Assembly: GCF_030372765.1 (NCBI RefSeq)
Contig: NZ_JAUCMW010000011.1
Location: 1-64,000, forward strand
Direction of reading: 5' to 3'
Source of the DNA: Labilibaculum sp. K2S
Lineage (GTDB): Bacteria; Bacteroidota; Bacteroidia; Bacteroidales; Marinifilaceae
DNA length: 64,000 nucleotides
Both the position numbers and the translations under genes were made by a program. Position 1 is the stretch's first letter; the number at the start of each line of letters is the position of its first letter. The notes under the pieces were generated by a model. That model did not search any database and was not told the origin of the DNA. It was given only the letters and a program-made list of their open reading frames with translations. Below, in pieces: positions 20,295 to 28,760 of the stretch.

Positions 20295-20326
20295 AAAAAC
20301 GGCTCCAATTTTGGAGCCGTTTCTGT
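20295..20326. terminator. Bidirectional terminator between redoxin and aminotransferase genes
   Basis: A 10-bp stem ACGGCTCCAA/TTGGAGCCGT (20299-20308 and 20311-20320) has a T-rich end on the plus strand and an A-rich left flank that becomes a T tract on the minus strand. It serves both convergent genes. Confidence 0.78.
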
Positions 20327-20359
20327 ATCTATTTAGTAAAGCCTTTCAGCTTTTACCTA

Positions 20360-21559
20360 TTAAATCGTTCTTCCCGGATAAACCTTCAATGCTTCAGCAA
20401 GAGTTTCCATTGCTTTCGCCAACTCTTCTTTTTTAAGAACGTAAGCAATACGAACTTCATTTTTACCTAAACCTTTAGTAGCATAAAATCCTGTAGCAGG
20501 AGCAACCATAACAGTTTGGTTTTTGTATTCAAAATCCTCTAAAATCCACCGTGCAAACTTGTCTGCATCATCAATTGGAAGCTTAACCACAGTATAAAAA
20601 GCTCCTTTAGGAGTTGGACAGTAAACACCATCCATGTCATTTAAAGCAGCCACCATAAAGTTACGGCGATCAATGTATTCGTTGTAAACTTCGGTGAAGT
20701 ATTCTGCAGGAGTTTCTAATGATGCTTCGGCAGCAATCTGTCCAAAAGCCGGAGGGCACAAACGGGCCTGAGCAAATTTTAAAGCGGTGGTAATTACATC
20801 TTTATTTTTTGTAATCATTGCACCAATACGAACACCGCACTCACTGTAACGTTTCGATACGGAATCGATGAGTATAACATTTTGCTCCAGGCTTTCCAAC
20901 TTCATCGCAGAGAAGTGTTCTTCGCCATCGTAACAAAATTCACGATATACTTCATCAGAGAAAAGGAACAGGTCGTGCTTGATGATCAATTCACGCAATT
21001 GGTTCAATTCCTCTTTTGAATACAGGTAACCAGTTGGATTATTTGGATTACAAATAACAATCCCTTTGGTTTTTGGAGTCATTAATTTTTCGAATTCTTC
21101 AATTGCAGGCAAAGCAAAATCATTTTCGATACTCGATGTAATTGGTTTTACAACCACACCGGCACTTACAGCAAAACCATTGTAGTTTGCATAAAATGGC
21201 TCCGGAATCAAAATCTCATCACCAGGATTCATACAAGTCATCAAAGCAAAAGTAATTGCTTCCGAACCACCTGTAGTAATCAACATCTCATTTTCGTCCA
21301 CGTTAATTCCGATGTTCTGATAGTATTTCGCCAATTTTTTGCGGTAAGAAATATTACCCGCCGAATGAGAATACTCAATCACCTTTTCGGTACAATTTCT
21401 AATGGCTTCCATGGCAACCTCAGGTGTTTTAATATCCGGCTGACCAATGTTTAAGGGATATACTTTTTTTCCTGCCGCTCTGGCAGCTTCTGCGTAAGGA
21501 ACCAATTTACGAATTGGTGACTCAGGCATTAATTTTCCTTTATCTGATATTTTAGGCAT
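20360..21559 (-). CDS. PLP-dependent aminotransferase, aspartate aminotransferase-like
   Basis: The 399-aa product is a fold-type I class I/II aminotransferase: NIGQPDIKTPE near the start, ITTGGSEAI, CNPNNPTGYLYS, FSDEVYREF and the PLP-lysine motif SVSKRYSECGVRIGAM. Substrate is most likely aspartate or aromatic amino acids with 2-oxoglutarate, but this cannot be settled from motifs. It stands alone, with its own promoter-like box upstream and a shared terminator downstream. Confidence 0.9.
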   Translation of the reverse strand: MPKISDKGKLMPESPIRKLVPYAEAARAAGKKVYPLNIGQPDIKTPEVAMEAIRNCTEKVIEYSHSAGNISYRKKLAKYYQNIGINVDENEMLITTGGSEAITFALMTCMNPGDEILIPEPFYANYNGFAVSAGVVVKPITSSIENDFALPAIEEFEKLMTPKTKGIVICNPNNPTGYLYSKEELNQLRELIIKHDLFLFSDEVYREFCYDGEEHFSAMKLESLEQNVILIDSVSKRYSECGVRIGAMITKNKDVITTALKFAQARLCPPAFGQIAAEASLETPAEYFTEVYNEYIDRRNFMVAALNDMDGVYCPTPKGAFYTVVKLPIDDADKFARWILEDFEYKNQTVMVAPATGFYATKGLGKNEVRIAYVLKKEELAKAMETLAEALKVYPGRTI

Positions 21560-21603
21560 TTGTTAGGTGTTTATGTATTTTATGAAAAAAGTTTTCCGCT
21601 GCC

Positions 21604-21611
21604 CAAAAGTA
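21604..21611 (-). promoter_or_regulatory. Putative -7 box of the aminotransferase gene
   Basis: CAAAAGTA reads TACTTTTG on the minus strand (TAnnTTTG), about 45 nt before the start codon. Confidence 0.4.
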
Positions 21612-21831
21612 GATAAAATTCGAAGTAAAAAAAATGATTTTTATTGCTTTTGAACAACCTATTAAAATTCTGAAATTTAGCAATCAAGCCAGTGATTTAA
21701 AACCAAATTAATAGTTCAGTCTTTTAAGATAGATTCAACTAAAACAGCTTGTATCATTTTAAAATCAGAACTACAGATCGCTTTCATACAGATTGTTGCT
21801 TTTTGTTGGAGATATATCTCTCAGATTTTCT

Positions 21832-21839
21832 TAATTTTG
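21832..21839 (+). promoter_or_regulatory. Putative -7 box of valS
   Basis: TAATTTTG matches TAnnTTTG, about 48 nt before the valS ATG. TTTTGTTG at 21801-21808 could be a -33 element, although the spacing is a few bases long. I see no T-box or other leader structure in the 327-bp gap. Confidence 0.4.
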
Positions 21840-21886
21840 AGCCAAATTTTTTAAGTAGTATAGATTTTTAAATTTTAGTTAAACAC

Positions 21887-24508
21887 ATGGAAATCCCAAC
21901 AAAGTACAATCCTGCAGAATCGGAGGACAAATGGTATAAGTATTGGATGGATAAAGGATTCTTCCACTCTGTACCTGATGAGAGAGAGGCGTATACAATT
22001 GTTATTCCTCCACCAAACGTCACCGGAGTGTTACACATGGGGCATATGCTAAACAATACAATTCAAGATGTGTTGGTGCGTAGAGCCAGATTGCAGGGAA
22101 AGAATGTCTGTTGGGTGCCGGGTACCGATCATGCATCTATTGCAACCGAAGCTAAAGTTGTAAATAAACTAAGACAGGAAGGCATTTCTAAAGATGACAT
22201 TACTCGCGATGAGTTTATGGCGCATGCCTGGGAATGGAAAGAGAAACACGGTGGTATCATTTTGGAGCAGTTGAAAAAATTGGGTGCTTCGTGTGACTGG
22301 GAGCGTACTGCTTTCACCATGGACGAATCTCTTTACGAATCGGTAATCGATGTTTTTATCGATTTATATAAAAAGGAAAAGGTTTATCGTGGTGTTCGTA
22401 TGGTGAATTGGGATCCATCTGCACAAACAGCCGTTTCCGATGAGGAGGTAATCTACAAAGAATTGCAATCGAAACTGTACTATTTGCAATATCAGGTGGA
22501 AGGAAGCGATGAGTACATTACCATTGCAACCACCCGTCCTGAAACAATTTTGGGCGATACGGCAGTTTGTATCAATCCAAACGACGAACGTTTTGCTCAT
22601 TTAAGAGGCAGGCGTTGTATTGTTCCTTTGGTGAACCGTTCCATTCCAATCATCGAAGATGAGTATGTTGATATGGAATTTGGTACCGGTGCTTTAAAAA
22701 TTACACCTGCTCACGATATTCACGATTACGAAATTGGCGATCGTCATAACCTGGAAACCATTGATATTTTTAACGATAACGGAACCATGAGTGAGGCTGC
22801 TCAGCTTTATGTTGGTAAAGATCGTTTCGAAGTTCGTGATTTAATTATGCCCGATCTAGAGGAAGCAGGCAATCTGGTGAAGGTAGAAGATTACGTAAAT
22901 AAAGTAGGTTTTTCGGAACGTACCGATGCCGTTATCGAACCCAAATTGAGTATGCAGTGGTTCCTGAACATGAAAGAATTGGCGAAACCGGCTTTGGAGC
23001 ATGTAATGAACGACGATATTCAGTTGCATCCTCCAAAATTCAAGAACACTTACCGTCATTGGATGGAAAATGTGAAGGATTGGTGTATTTCCCGTCAGTT
23101 GTGGTGGGGACAGCGTATTCCGGTTTACTATTTACCTGAAGGCGGATATGTAGTAGCCAGATCAATTGAATCTGCACTTGTTGAAGCAAATGCTAAAACA
23201 GGAAAAATATACAAAGCAGAAGACTTACGTCAGGATGAGGATGTGTTGGATACATGGTTCTCTTCATGGTTGTGGCCAATTTCTGTATTCGATGGCATTC
23301 GTAATCCTGAAAACGAGGAGATCAAATACTATTACCCAACCAACGATTTGGTTTCCGGACCGGATATTCTGTTTTTCTGGATTGCCCGTATGGTAATTTC
23401 AGGATATGAATACCGAGGAGAAAAGCCATTCTCTAATGTATATTTAACGGGTATTGTTCGCGATGAATTAGGCCGCAAAATGTCTAAGTCATTAGGTAAC
23501 TCGCCTGATCCTTTAGACTTAATTGCTAAATATGGAGCAGACGGGGTTCGTGTGGGGATGCTATTGTGTTCACCTGCCGGAGGAGATTTGCTGTTCAACG
23601 AAAACTTACCGGAACAAGGACGTAATTTTACCACTAAAATCTGGAATGCATTCCGTTTGGTAAAAGGTTGGGAAGTTGCCGATATCGAGCAACCTGAATA
23701 TGCCCGATTGGCAACTGAGGTTTTCCATGCGCGTTTAAACAACACCATGGAAGCTTTGGATGAGCAGTTCAGGCAATATCGCATCAGCGAAGCCTTAATG
23801 ACTGTTTACACCTTATTCCGCGATGAGTTCTCATCATGGTATTTGGAAATGGTGAAACCAGCTTATCAGCAGCCAATCGATAAAAAGACTTTCGATTCTA
23901 CTGTTGCTTTATTCGAGAAGTTGATGCAGTTACTGCACCCATTCATGCCTTTCTTAACAGAGGAAATCTGGCAATTGCTTGCCGATCGTTCCGATGAGGA
24001 GAGTATCATGGTTTCAGTAATGCCAAAACCAGATTCTTACAGCTCCGAATTGTTACAGAAATTTGAGCAGGTGAAGGAAGTGATTGTGGCTGTTCGTAAT
24101 ATCCGTAAGCAAAAGAACATCGCTTTTAAAGAGGTGTTGGAAATGAATTACAAATTGAAGGGAGACAATTACGATGCTTCTTTCGATTGTGTGGTGGCTA
24201 AAATGTGTAACCTAAAGGAGATTACTGTTGCAAACGGAGAAATGACCGGTGCAATGTCGTTCATTGTAAATGCCGTTGAATATTTTATTCCTTTGGGCGA
24301 CCTGGTTGACGTTGAGGAAGAGTTGAAGAAAATGGAAGAGGAGTTGAAATATACCAAAGGCTTCCTGATTTCGGTTCAAAAGAAAATGAGCAACGAGCGT
24401 TTTGTAAACAATGCACCGGCTAAAGTCATCGAAATCGAGAAAAAGAAAATGGCCGATGCCGAAGCTAAAATTAAAGTTTTAGAAGACCGCATTGCCAGTA
24501 TGAAGTAA
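21887..24508 (+). CDS. valS: Valine--tRNA ligase
   Basis: The 873-aa class I synthetase has [15 protein letters not shown] (HIGH motif H50-M-G-H53) and K531-M-S-K-S535. The CP1 editing domain ([25 protein letters not shown]), an anticodon-binding domain and a C-terminal coiled coil (about 805-873) follow the ValRS order. It charges tRNAVal and edits threonine. The length is normal for the family. It is transcribed alone and followed by a hairpin. Confidence 0.97.
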   Translation: MEIPTKYNPAESEDKWYKYWMDKGFFHSVPDEREAYTIVIPPPNVTGVLHMGHMLNNTIQDVLVRRARLQGKNVCWVPGTDHASIATEAKVVNKLRQEGISKDDITRDEFMAHAWEWKEKHGGIILEQLKKLGASCDWERTAFTMDESLYESVIDVFIDLYKKEKVYRGVRMVNWDPSAQTAVSDEEVIYKELQSKLYYLQYQVEGSDEYITIATTRPETILGDTAVCINPNDERFAHLRGRRCIVPLVNRSIPIIEDEYVDMEFGTGALKITPAHDIHDYEIGDRHNLETIDIFNDNGTMSEAAQLYVGKDRFEVRDLIMPDLEEAGNLVKVEDYVNKVGFSERTDAVIEPKLSMQWFLNMKELAKPALEHVMNDDIQLHPPKFKNTYRHWMENVKDWCISRQLWWGQRIPVYYLPEGGYVVARSIESALVEANAKTGKIYKAEDLRQDEDVLDTWFSSWLWPISVFDGIRNPENEEIKYYYPTNDLVSGPDILFFWIARMVISGYEYRGEKPFSNVYLTGIVRDELGRKMSKSLGNSPDPLDLIAKYGADGVRVGMLLCSPAGGDLLFNENLPEQGRNFTTKIWNAFRLVKGWEVADIEQPEYARLATEVFHARLNNTMEALDEQFRQYRISEALMTVYTLFRDEFSSWYLEMVKPAYQQPIDKKTFDSTVALFEKLMQLLHPFMPFLTEEIWQLLADRSDEESIMVSVMPKPDSYSSELLQKFEQVKEVIVAVRNIRKQKNIAFKEVLEMNYKLKGDNYDASFDCVVAKMCNLKEITVANGEMTGAMSFIVNAVEYFIPLGDLVDVEEELKKMEEELKYTKGFLISVQKKMSNERFVNNAPAKVIEIEKKKMADAEAKIKVLEDRIASMK

Positions 24509-24532
24509 GAGAAGTATACTCTATTATAGTAG

Positions 24533-24562
24533 TGCCGTTTCATTCATTTGGAACGGCATTTT
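24533..24562 (+). terminator. valS terminator-like hairpin, first of two copies
   Basis: TGCCGTT (24533-24539) pairs with AACGGCA (24552-24558) around a 12-nt loop, followed by a short TTTT. The same 30 bp recur exactly at 25003-25032. The T tract here is interrupted (TTTTCATTT), so termination may be weak. Confidence 0.65.
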
Positions 24563-24786
24563 CATTTGGACGTGCCCCTCAATTCTTCGGGTCAGGCTTT
24601 CCATTCCAACTCCTCTCTTTTTCACTTTTGGTGATTTAAAATTACATCAACAGAGTTTTATTTCATCTTCTCTCCCGAATCTTGCATCAGCGCTGTGGGG
24701 TTTCCATTTCAATCCTTCACGCAAATAAATAGATAATTTATTTTTTCATTATTGTTAATCTGTCACGAGGGGACTAAATTTGAGTA
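24563..24786. other. Non-coding stretch between valS hairpin and hairpin array
   Basis: I see no coding region, RNA gene or promoter in this part of the 759-bp gap between valS and the HU gene. It is pyrimidine-rich in its first half and AT-rich in the second. Confidence 0.4.
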
Positions 24787-24997
24787 ACCACCTACAAAGT
24801 AGGTGGTATCAGATAAGATATATCCATTTCCCCGACGGGGGTAAATGCTGATACAATCAGCAGTTCTAAACAAAATATGAATTGATTTTCCCCTTTCAGG
24901 GAAACCATCTATCAGCTTTAGTTCCACCCGTTTCACGGGCGGTTACTGAATAGTAAGCCTCTTCGAGGCAATTCTTTTACTCTTTTAAGCTAAAAGA
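24787..24997. repeat. Array of seven short hairpins, each with a 3-nt loop
   Basis: Seven unrelated small palindromes follow each other over 210 bp: ACCACCTAC-AAA-GTAGGTGGT (24787-24807), CCCC-GAC-GGGG (24830-24840), TGCTGAT-ACA-ATCAGCA (24846-24862), CCCT-TTC-AGGG (24891-24901), CCCGT-TTC-ACGGG (24927-24939), GCCTC-TTC-GAGGC (24957-24969) and TCTTTTA-AGC-TAAAAGA (24981-24997). Every one can be drawn with a three-base loop, and three share the loop TTC. The arms differ in sequence, so it is not a tandem repeat. It resembles REP-like palindromic clusters or a remnant of a structured mobile element; the identity is unknown. Confidence 0.7.
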
Positions 24998-25002
24998 TAC
25001 AA

Positions 25003-25037
25003 TGCCGTTTCATTCATTTGGAACGGCATTTTTTGTT
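25003..25037 (+). terminator. Second copy of the valS terminator hairpin
   Basis: Identical over 30 bp to 24533-24562 (TGCCGTT...AACGGCA) but followed by an unbroken TTTTTT, so it is the better terminator. The two copies are 470 bp apart and bracket the hairpin array. Confidence 0.75.
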
Positions 25038-25111
25038 GTGTGCCTATAGCTTGGTCCTTTCTTAGGGAACATTTGACATTCCTCTCCTGTTCTTTTGATT
25101 TTCTTCTACTA

Positions 25112-25197
25112 ACAAGTTGTAAGTTTAATGTACATCAAACTATATTTTGATGTACATTAAAATTATTTTTGATGTACATCAAAAATGATTAACTTGT
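25112..25197. promoter_or_regulatory. Nested palindromic operator-like sites before the HU-related gene
   Basis: TGTACATCAAA (25129-25139) and TTTGATGTACA (25146-25156) form an 11-bp inverted repeat with a 6-nt spacer. A third unit is a perfect 22-bp palindrome (25165-25186) with core GATGTACATC and flanking A/T runs. An outer pair ACAAGTT (25112-25118) / AACTTGT (25191-25197) encloses all three. A TAnnTTTG box (TATTTTTG, 25164-25171) overlaps the palindrome, which suits repression of the gene at 25268. Confidence 0.65.
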
Positions 25198-25267
25198 AGG
25201 TGTAAGTTAGAGATTCTCATTAGAAAGGAATCAACAGGTAGTAAGGAACAATTCAAATTATCAGCAT

Positions 25268-25660
25268 ATGGCAGTCTTCTATAAAGCAGTGAAAATAAAA
25301 ACACCATTGAGTAAAAATGGTAAAACTGAAATGTATTACCCCCGGGTAGCTAACCGACGGAAGGAAAATTTAAGGGATATAGCAGAACGGATTTCGGACA
25401 TGTCCTCTTTTAACAGGTCGGATGTGGTTGGAATTTTAGAGGCATTCACTCAATTAATTCCTCACTTGCTGAAAGATAACAGGAGTGTTGAATTGGGAGA
25501 TTTGGGTACATTTTCTCTTCATATTTCGGCCGAAGGGGTCGATTCGGAAGAACTGGTAACACGACATCGTATTAAGAAAAGTACAATTGCTTTTCGTCCC
25601 GGTAAGCGAGTGAAGCAAGATATTGCAAGAGTTGATTATCGAAAAATTCCGAAGAAGTAA
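25268..25660 (+). CDS. HU-related DNA-binding protein
   Basis: The 130-aa basic protein fits the Bacteroidota HU-related family: an N-terminal strand (VFYKAVKIKTPLSKNG), an extended helical part with SSFNRSDVVGILEAF and SVELGDLGTFSLHI, and a basic C-terminal arm (FRPGKRVKQDIARV). Such proteins bind and bend DNA with little sequence specificity. It is longer than classical HU (about 90 aa). Three copies of a GATGTACATC-type site sit directly upstream and could be autoregulatory. No terminator is clear in the 260-bp gap that follows. Confidence 0.85.
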   Translation: MAVFYKAVKIKTPLSKNGKTEMYYPRVANRRKENLRDIAERISDMSSFNRSDVVGILEAFTQLIPHLLKDNRSVELGDLGTFSLHISAEGVDSEELVTRHRIKKSTIAFRPGKRVKQDIARVDYRKIPKK

Positions 25661-25920
25661 AAGAGATCATTTTATTTTTTACCTGTAGTCAGAAGCTAAG
25701 AGCTTTTCGCTGATTTTTTGATCCATGCAAATGGGTCTTAGCTCGTTCGTAAAATAAATTTTCAGTTGCAAACGGTTGAAGATTGGCACTGATTAGAATA
25801 TTGGAGAAATAATTCTTTAATTTGTAAGAGATAAAAGAGTCTGAAACTCCAAGATGGGTGGTGGATGTGGGAAATATAGGCTGTCTGGCCTGATTATAGC
25901 AATAAATAGCAGAAAAAAAT

Positions 25921-27258
25921 ATGGATACGATTAAGCATATTCCAGAAAATGGAAAAACGAGAATTGTAATTATTGGCGGGGGATTTGCAGGCTTAAAGCT
26001 TGCCCGGCAACTGGTAAAAACAAAGTATCAGGTGGTTTTAATTGATAAGAATAATTTTCATCAGTTTCAGCCTTTGTTCTATCAGGTGGCAACCTCGGGA
26101 CTGGAGCCAAGTTCCATTGCTTTTCCCTTGCGGAAGATTTTTCAGAAACGGAAAAATGTGCATTTTCGAATGGCTGAATTGTTGGAGGTGAACTCAAATG
26201 TGCAGGAGATATATACAAGTTTGGGCTCGTTAAAATACGATCATTTGGTATTGGCCACTGGTGTGGATACCAATTATTTTGGAAATAAGAACATCGAGGA
26301 GTTTGGTATTCCTATGAAATCGGTGTCCGAAGCCATTTTTCTGCGCAATTCAATTCTGCGTAACTACGAAAAGGCGTTGAACGAATCAGATCCGCAAAAG
26401 GCAGCCAATTACATGAATATAGTATTAGTGGGTGGTGGTCCAACCGGTGTTGAATTGGCGGGTGCTTTGGTCGAAATGAAAAATGAGATCCTGCCAAAGG
26501 ATTACCCGGAGCTTGATTTTTCTTTGATGAATGTGTATTTGTTTGAAGCATCAGATCGATTGCTGAGTGGCATGTCGGAGAAAGCATCAGCGAAAGCGAA
26601 AACCTACTTAGAGAAGTTAGGGGTAATTGTGAAAACTGAGGCTCGGGTTGCCGATTACGACGGACTTAAAATTAGTTTGGCGGATGGAGAGGAGTTTTTC
26701 TCATACGCTTTGGTTTGGGCTGCGGGAGTTGTGGCTAATCCTATTAAGGGTATTTCGGAAATTGCAGCAACACGCGGGGGCAGACTGAGGGTTGATTTGT
26801 TTAATAAGGTAAGTGGCTTGAACAATGTGTATGCGTTAGGCGATTTAGCCTTGCAAAAAGAGGGGGAATATCAGAATGGTCACCCACAGGTTGCACAGGT
26901 TGGTTTGCAGCAGGCGGCTGTTTTGGGAAAAAATCTAATAAATATTCAACAGGGAAAAAACATGAAGCCTTTTCATTATAAGGATAGGGGATCTTTGGCA
27001 ACAATTGGTAAGAATTTAGCTGTCGCTGATTTGCCTGGAATTAAAATGCAGGGTTTCCTTGCATGGATACTTTGGTTGTTTGTGCATTTAATGGCGATTG
27101 TAGGTGTAAAGAACCGATTCTTTATCTTGATTAATTGGGTTTGGAATTATTGGACTTCGGATCAATCATTACGGGTCTTAATTCGACCGGATAAACGTAG
27201 TTTTACCGATAGAGCTTCAAAAAGGCATCAGATTAAAGAGCCGGTTAATTTGAATTAA
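25921..27258 (+). CDS. ndh: Type II NADH dehydrogenase (NDH-2)
   Basis: The 445-aa flavoprotein has an FAD-binding Rossmann motif (IVIIGGGFAGLKLARQL, about residues 17-33), a second nucleotide-binding motif for NADH (VLVGGGPTGVELAGAL) and VYALGDLA, the distal FAD motif. The C-terminal part (FLAWILWLFVHLMAIVGV, then NWVWNYWTSDQ) is hydrophobic or amphipathic and should anchor it to the inner membrane. NDH-2 passes electrons from NADH to quinone without pumping ions. It is followed by a strong terminator. Confidence 0.88.
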   Translation: MDTIKHIPENGKTRIVIIGGGFAGLKLARQLVKTKYQVVLIDKNNFHQFQPLFYQVATSGLEPSSIAFPLRKIFQKRKNVHFRMAELLEVNSNVQEIYTSLGSLKYDHLVLATGVDTNYFGNKNIEEFGIPMKSVSEAIFLRNSILRNYEKALNESDPQKAANYMNIVLVGGGPTGVELAGALVEMKNEILPKDYPELDFSLMNVYLFEASDRLLSGMSEKASAKAKTYLEKLGVIVKTEARVADYDGLKISLADGEEFFSYALVWAAGVVANPIKGISEIAATRGGRLRVDLFNKVSGLNNVYALGDLALQKEGEYQNGHPQVAQVGLQQAAVLGKNLINIQQGKNMKPFHYKDRGSLATIGKNLAVADLPGIKMQGFLAWILWLFVHLMAIVGVKNRFFILINWVWNYWTSDQSLRVLIRPDKRSFTDRASKRHQIKEPVNLN

Positions 27259-27270
27259 GAAGGCTGAAAG

Positions 27271-27303
27271 CACCAATTTTACTGAAAATTGGTGTTTTTT
27301 TTA
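27271..27303 (+). terminator. Terminator of ndh
   Basis: A 10-bp stem CACCAATTTT/AAAATTGGTG with an ACTG loop is followed by nine T residues. Confidence 0.85.
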
Positions 27304-27479
27304 TTTTTGGCACAAGCTTTGCTTCTATTCAGTCAAAGTATACCGGTACTTGACTTTTAGAAGATTCGTCCCCACCATAGGATGACAATATTGAAAGCCA
27401 TTCAGGAGTGTAAATTGAGTATCTGAATTTCATCCTGCACGAAAGGGTCATTTGGCTTACACATTAAAAACTAAATGCC

Positions 27480-28235
27480 ATGAGAAAGTCTGTATTATAT
27501 AAGTTGACAGCCAGTATCGTATGGGTTTCAGCAATCGCAATTTCTACTTCAAGTGTATCAGCTCAGCGCAGATCGCAGCAATATGAGAAGACTCGTTACG
27601 AAGAACGAAATAAATCAACTCGTTTGAAAGATGCTGATCGAAAGGAGAAATACAACAAGAGTCGTTATTCAGATAACTCAGATCGGAAAAAGAATAACAC
27701 ATCTAATAAGAAAAGCACGAAATATTACAAAGAACGGAATATAAAAGGGTATTCAAATCACCAAAAAAACGGGAATTATAAGCATGGAGATTGGAATCGC
27801 AATAATAGATTGTATTCGAAAAAATCTTATCATTCCTCTGGCGATCGTTACAGAAGTTATAATTATCCCAAAATGGTTCATACCAATCAGCGTTACAGAA
27901 ACTTTTACAATAATCATGGAAACAATTGTTATCGTCACGATCGTTATGGAAATGTAGTTTTAAGATTTGCTGTTGCACCGGTTGTAATCCGACATAGTTA
28001 CGGAGATTACTACTTTTCTGATGGAGATTATTACAGATTCTATCCTGAAGTGGGATATGTTGTAGTTGATGCGCCAAATTCTTTGTATTTCTCTTATGTA
28101 CCTGATAACTGTCATAGGGTTTTGCATCATGGAAATGAATATTACACAAATGGAGAGATATATTTTGTGAAGCATAGAAATGGGTTTAGGTTGGAGAATG
28201 CTCCTACCGGAATACATTTATCTTTGAGATTTTAA
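27480..28235 (+). CDS. Secreted basic, Tyr/Arg/Lys-rich protein (DUF6515-like)
   Basis: The 251-aa product has a signal peptide (about residues 1-29, ending VSAQ). A low-complexity region rich in Lys, Arg, Asn, Tyr and Ser (about 30-150) is followed by a Tyr-rich globular C-terminus (YGDYYFSDGDYYRFYPEVGY, then GNEYYTNGEIYFVKHRNGF). The C-terminal pattern resembles DUF6515 proteins, of unknown function; this match is tentative. It stands alone. An inverted-repeat structure follows 70 bp after the stop. Confidence 0.65.
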   Translation: MRKSVLYKLTASIVWVSAIAISTSSVSAQRRSQQYEKTRYEERNKSTRLKDADRKEKYNKSRYSDNSDRKKNNTSNKKSTKYYKERNIKGYSNHQKNGNYKHGDWNRNNRLYSKKSYHSSGDRYRSYNYPKMVHTNQRYRNFYNNHGNNCYRHDRYGNVVLRFAVAPVVIRHSYGDYYFSDGDYYRFYPEVGYVVVDAPNSLYFSYVPDNCHRVLHHGNEYYTNGEIYFVKHRNGFRLENAPTGIHLSLRF

Positions 28236-28307
28236 GTGAAAGGCTAATTATACGAACATTATTGAACAGTATTGAAATAGACTTATCTTATAAAAATAAA
28301 AAATACA

Positions 28308-28364
28308 GGGGTGTGGCTTGTAAAAAAGACAAAAAGTAGTCTTAAAATTTGCAAAACCACACCC
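28308..28364. promoter_or_regulatory. GGGTGTGG...CCACACCC nested inverted repeat (element a)
   Basis: GGGTGTGG (28309-28316) pairs with CCACACCC (28357-28364), and an inner stem AAGAC/GTCTT lies at 28326-28330 and 28339-28343. It could be a terminator-like end of the preceding gene, but it has no T tract. Similar arms recur at 28515-28548 and 31796-31837 beside glnA and amtB. Confidence 0.5.
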
Positions 28365-28514
28365 TTTACTTGTAAAAAATGACGTTTTGTAGCTTGCGTG
28401 ATTAAAAAGGGGTATTTTGTTGTGGCTTGTTTTTCTTTTGGGTTGATACCTGATTAATTAAGGGAGTAAGAAGAGTAGAAATATAAGATAATTAACTTGT
28501 GTATGCGCTTTTTA

Positions 28515-28586
28515 GGGGTGTGTGTGAAAAATCTTATTTTTGACACCCGAAAACGATTTCGAAAAACTGCTGTAAAACAGTTTTTT
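28515..28586 (+). promoter_or_regulatory. glnA promoter region with inverted repeat (element b) and leader hairpins
   Basis: GGGTGT (28516-28521) pairs with ACACCC (28543-28548), enclosing AAAAAT-CTT-ATTTTT. A TAnnTTTG box, TATTTTTG at 28535-28542, lies inside the right half. Two more hairpins follow in the expected leader: CGAAA-ACGA-TTTCG (28548-28561) and AAAACTG...CAGTTTT (28563-28584) with a T run, which looks like a weak terminator or attenuator. The leader to the glnA ATG would be about 210 nt. The rest of the 525-bp gap shows nothing. Confidence 0.5.
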
Positions 28587-28760
28587 GCCGAAGGGAATTA
28601 GTAGGTTTAATGGTCTGTATGTGTTGATTTATTGGGGTTTTTATTCTTTTTATGTTGTGTGTTCTAAATTCTGATTTCCGCTTGGATATTCAGTGGAAAC
28701 TAGGCTATTTTATCCCTCAATAACAAATGATAACAACACACAAATTAAAACAGGCGTATT

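Noticed and set aside
24787..24997. CRISPR array as an explanation for the hairpin cluster
   Set aside because: The units differ in sequence and spacing, and there is no repeated direct repeat or cas gene.
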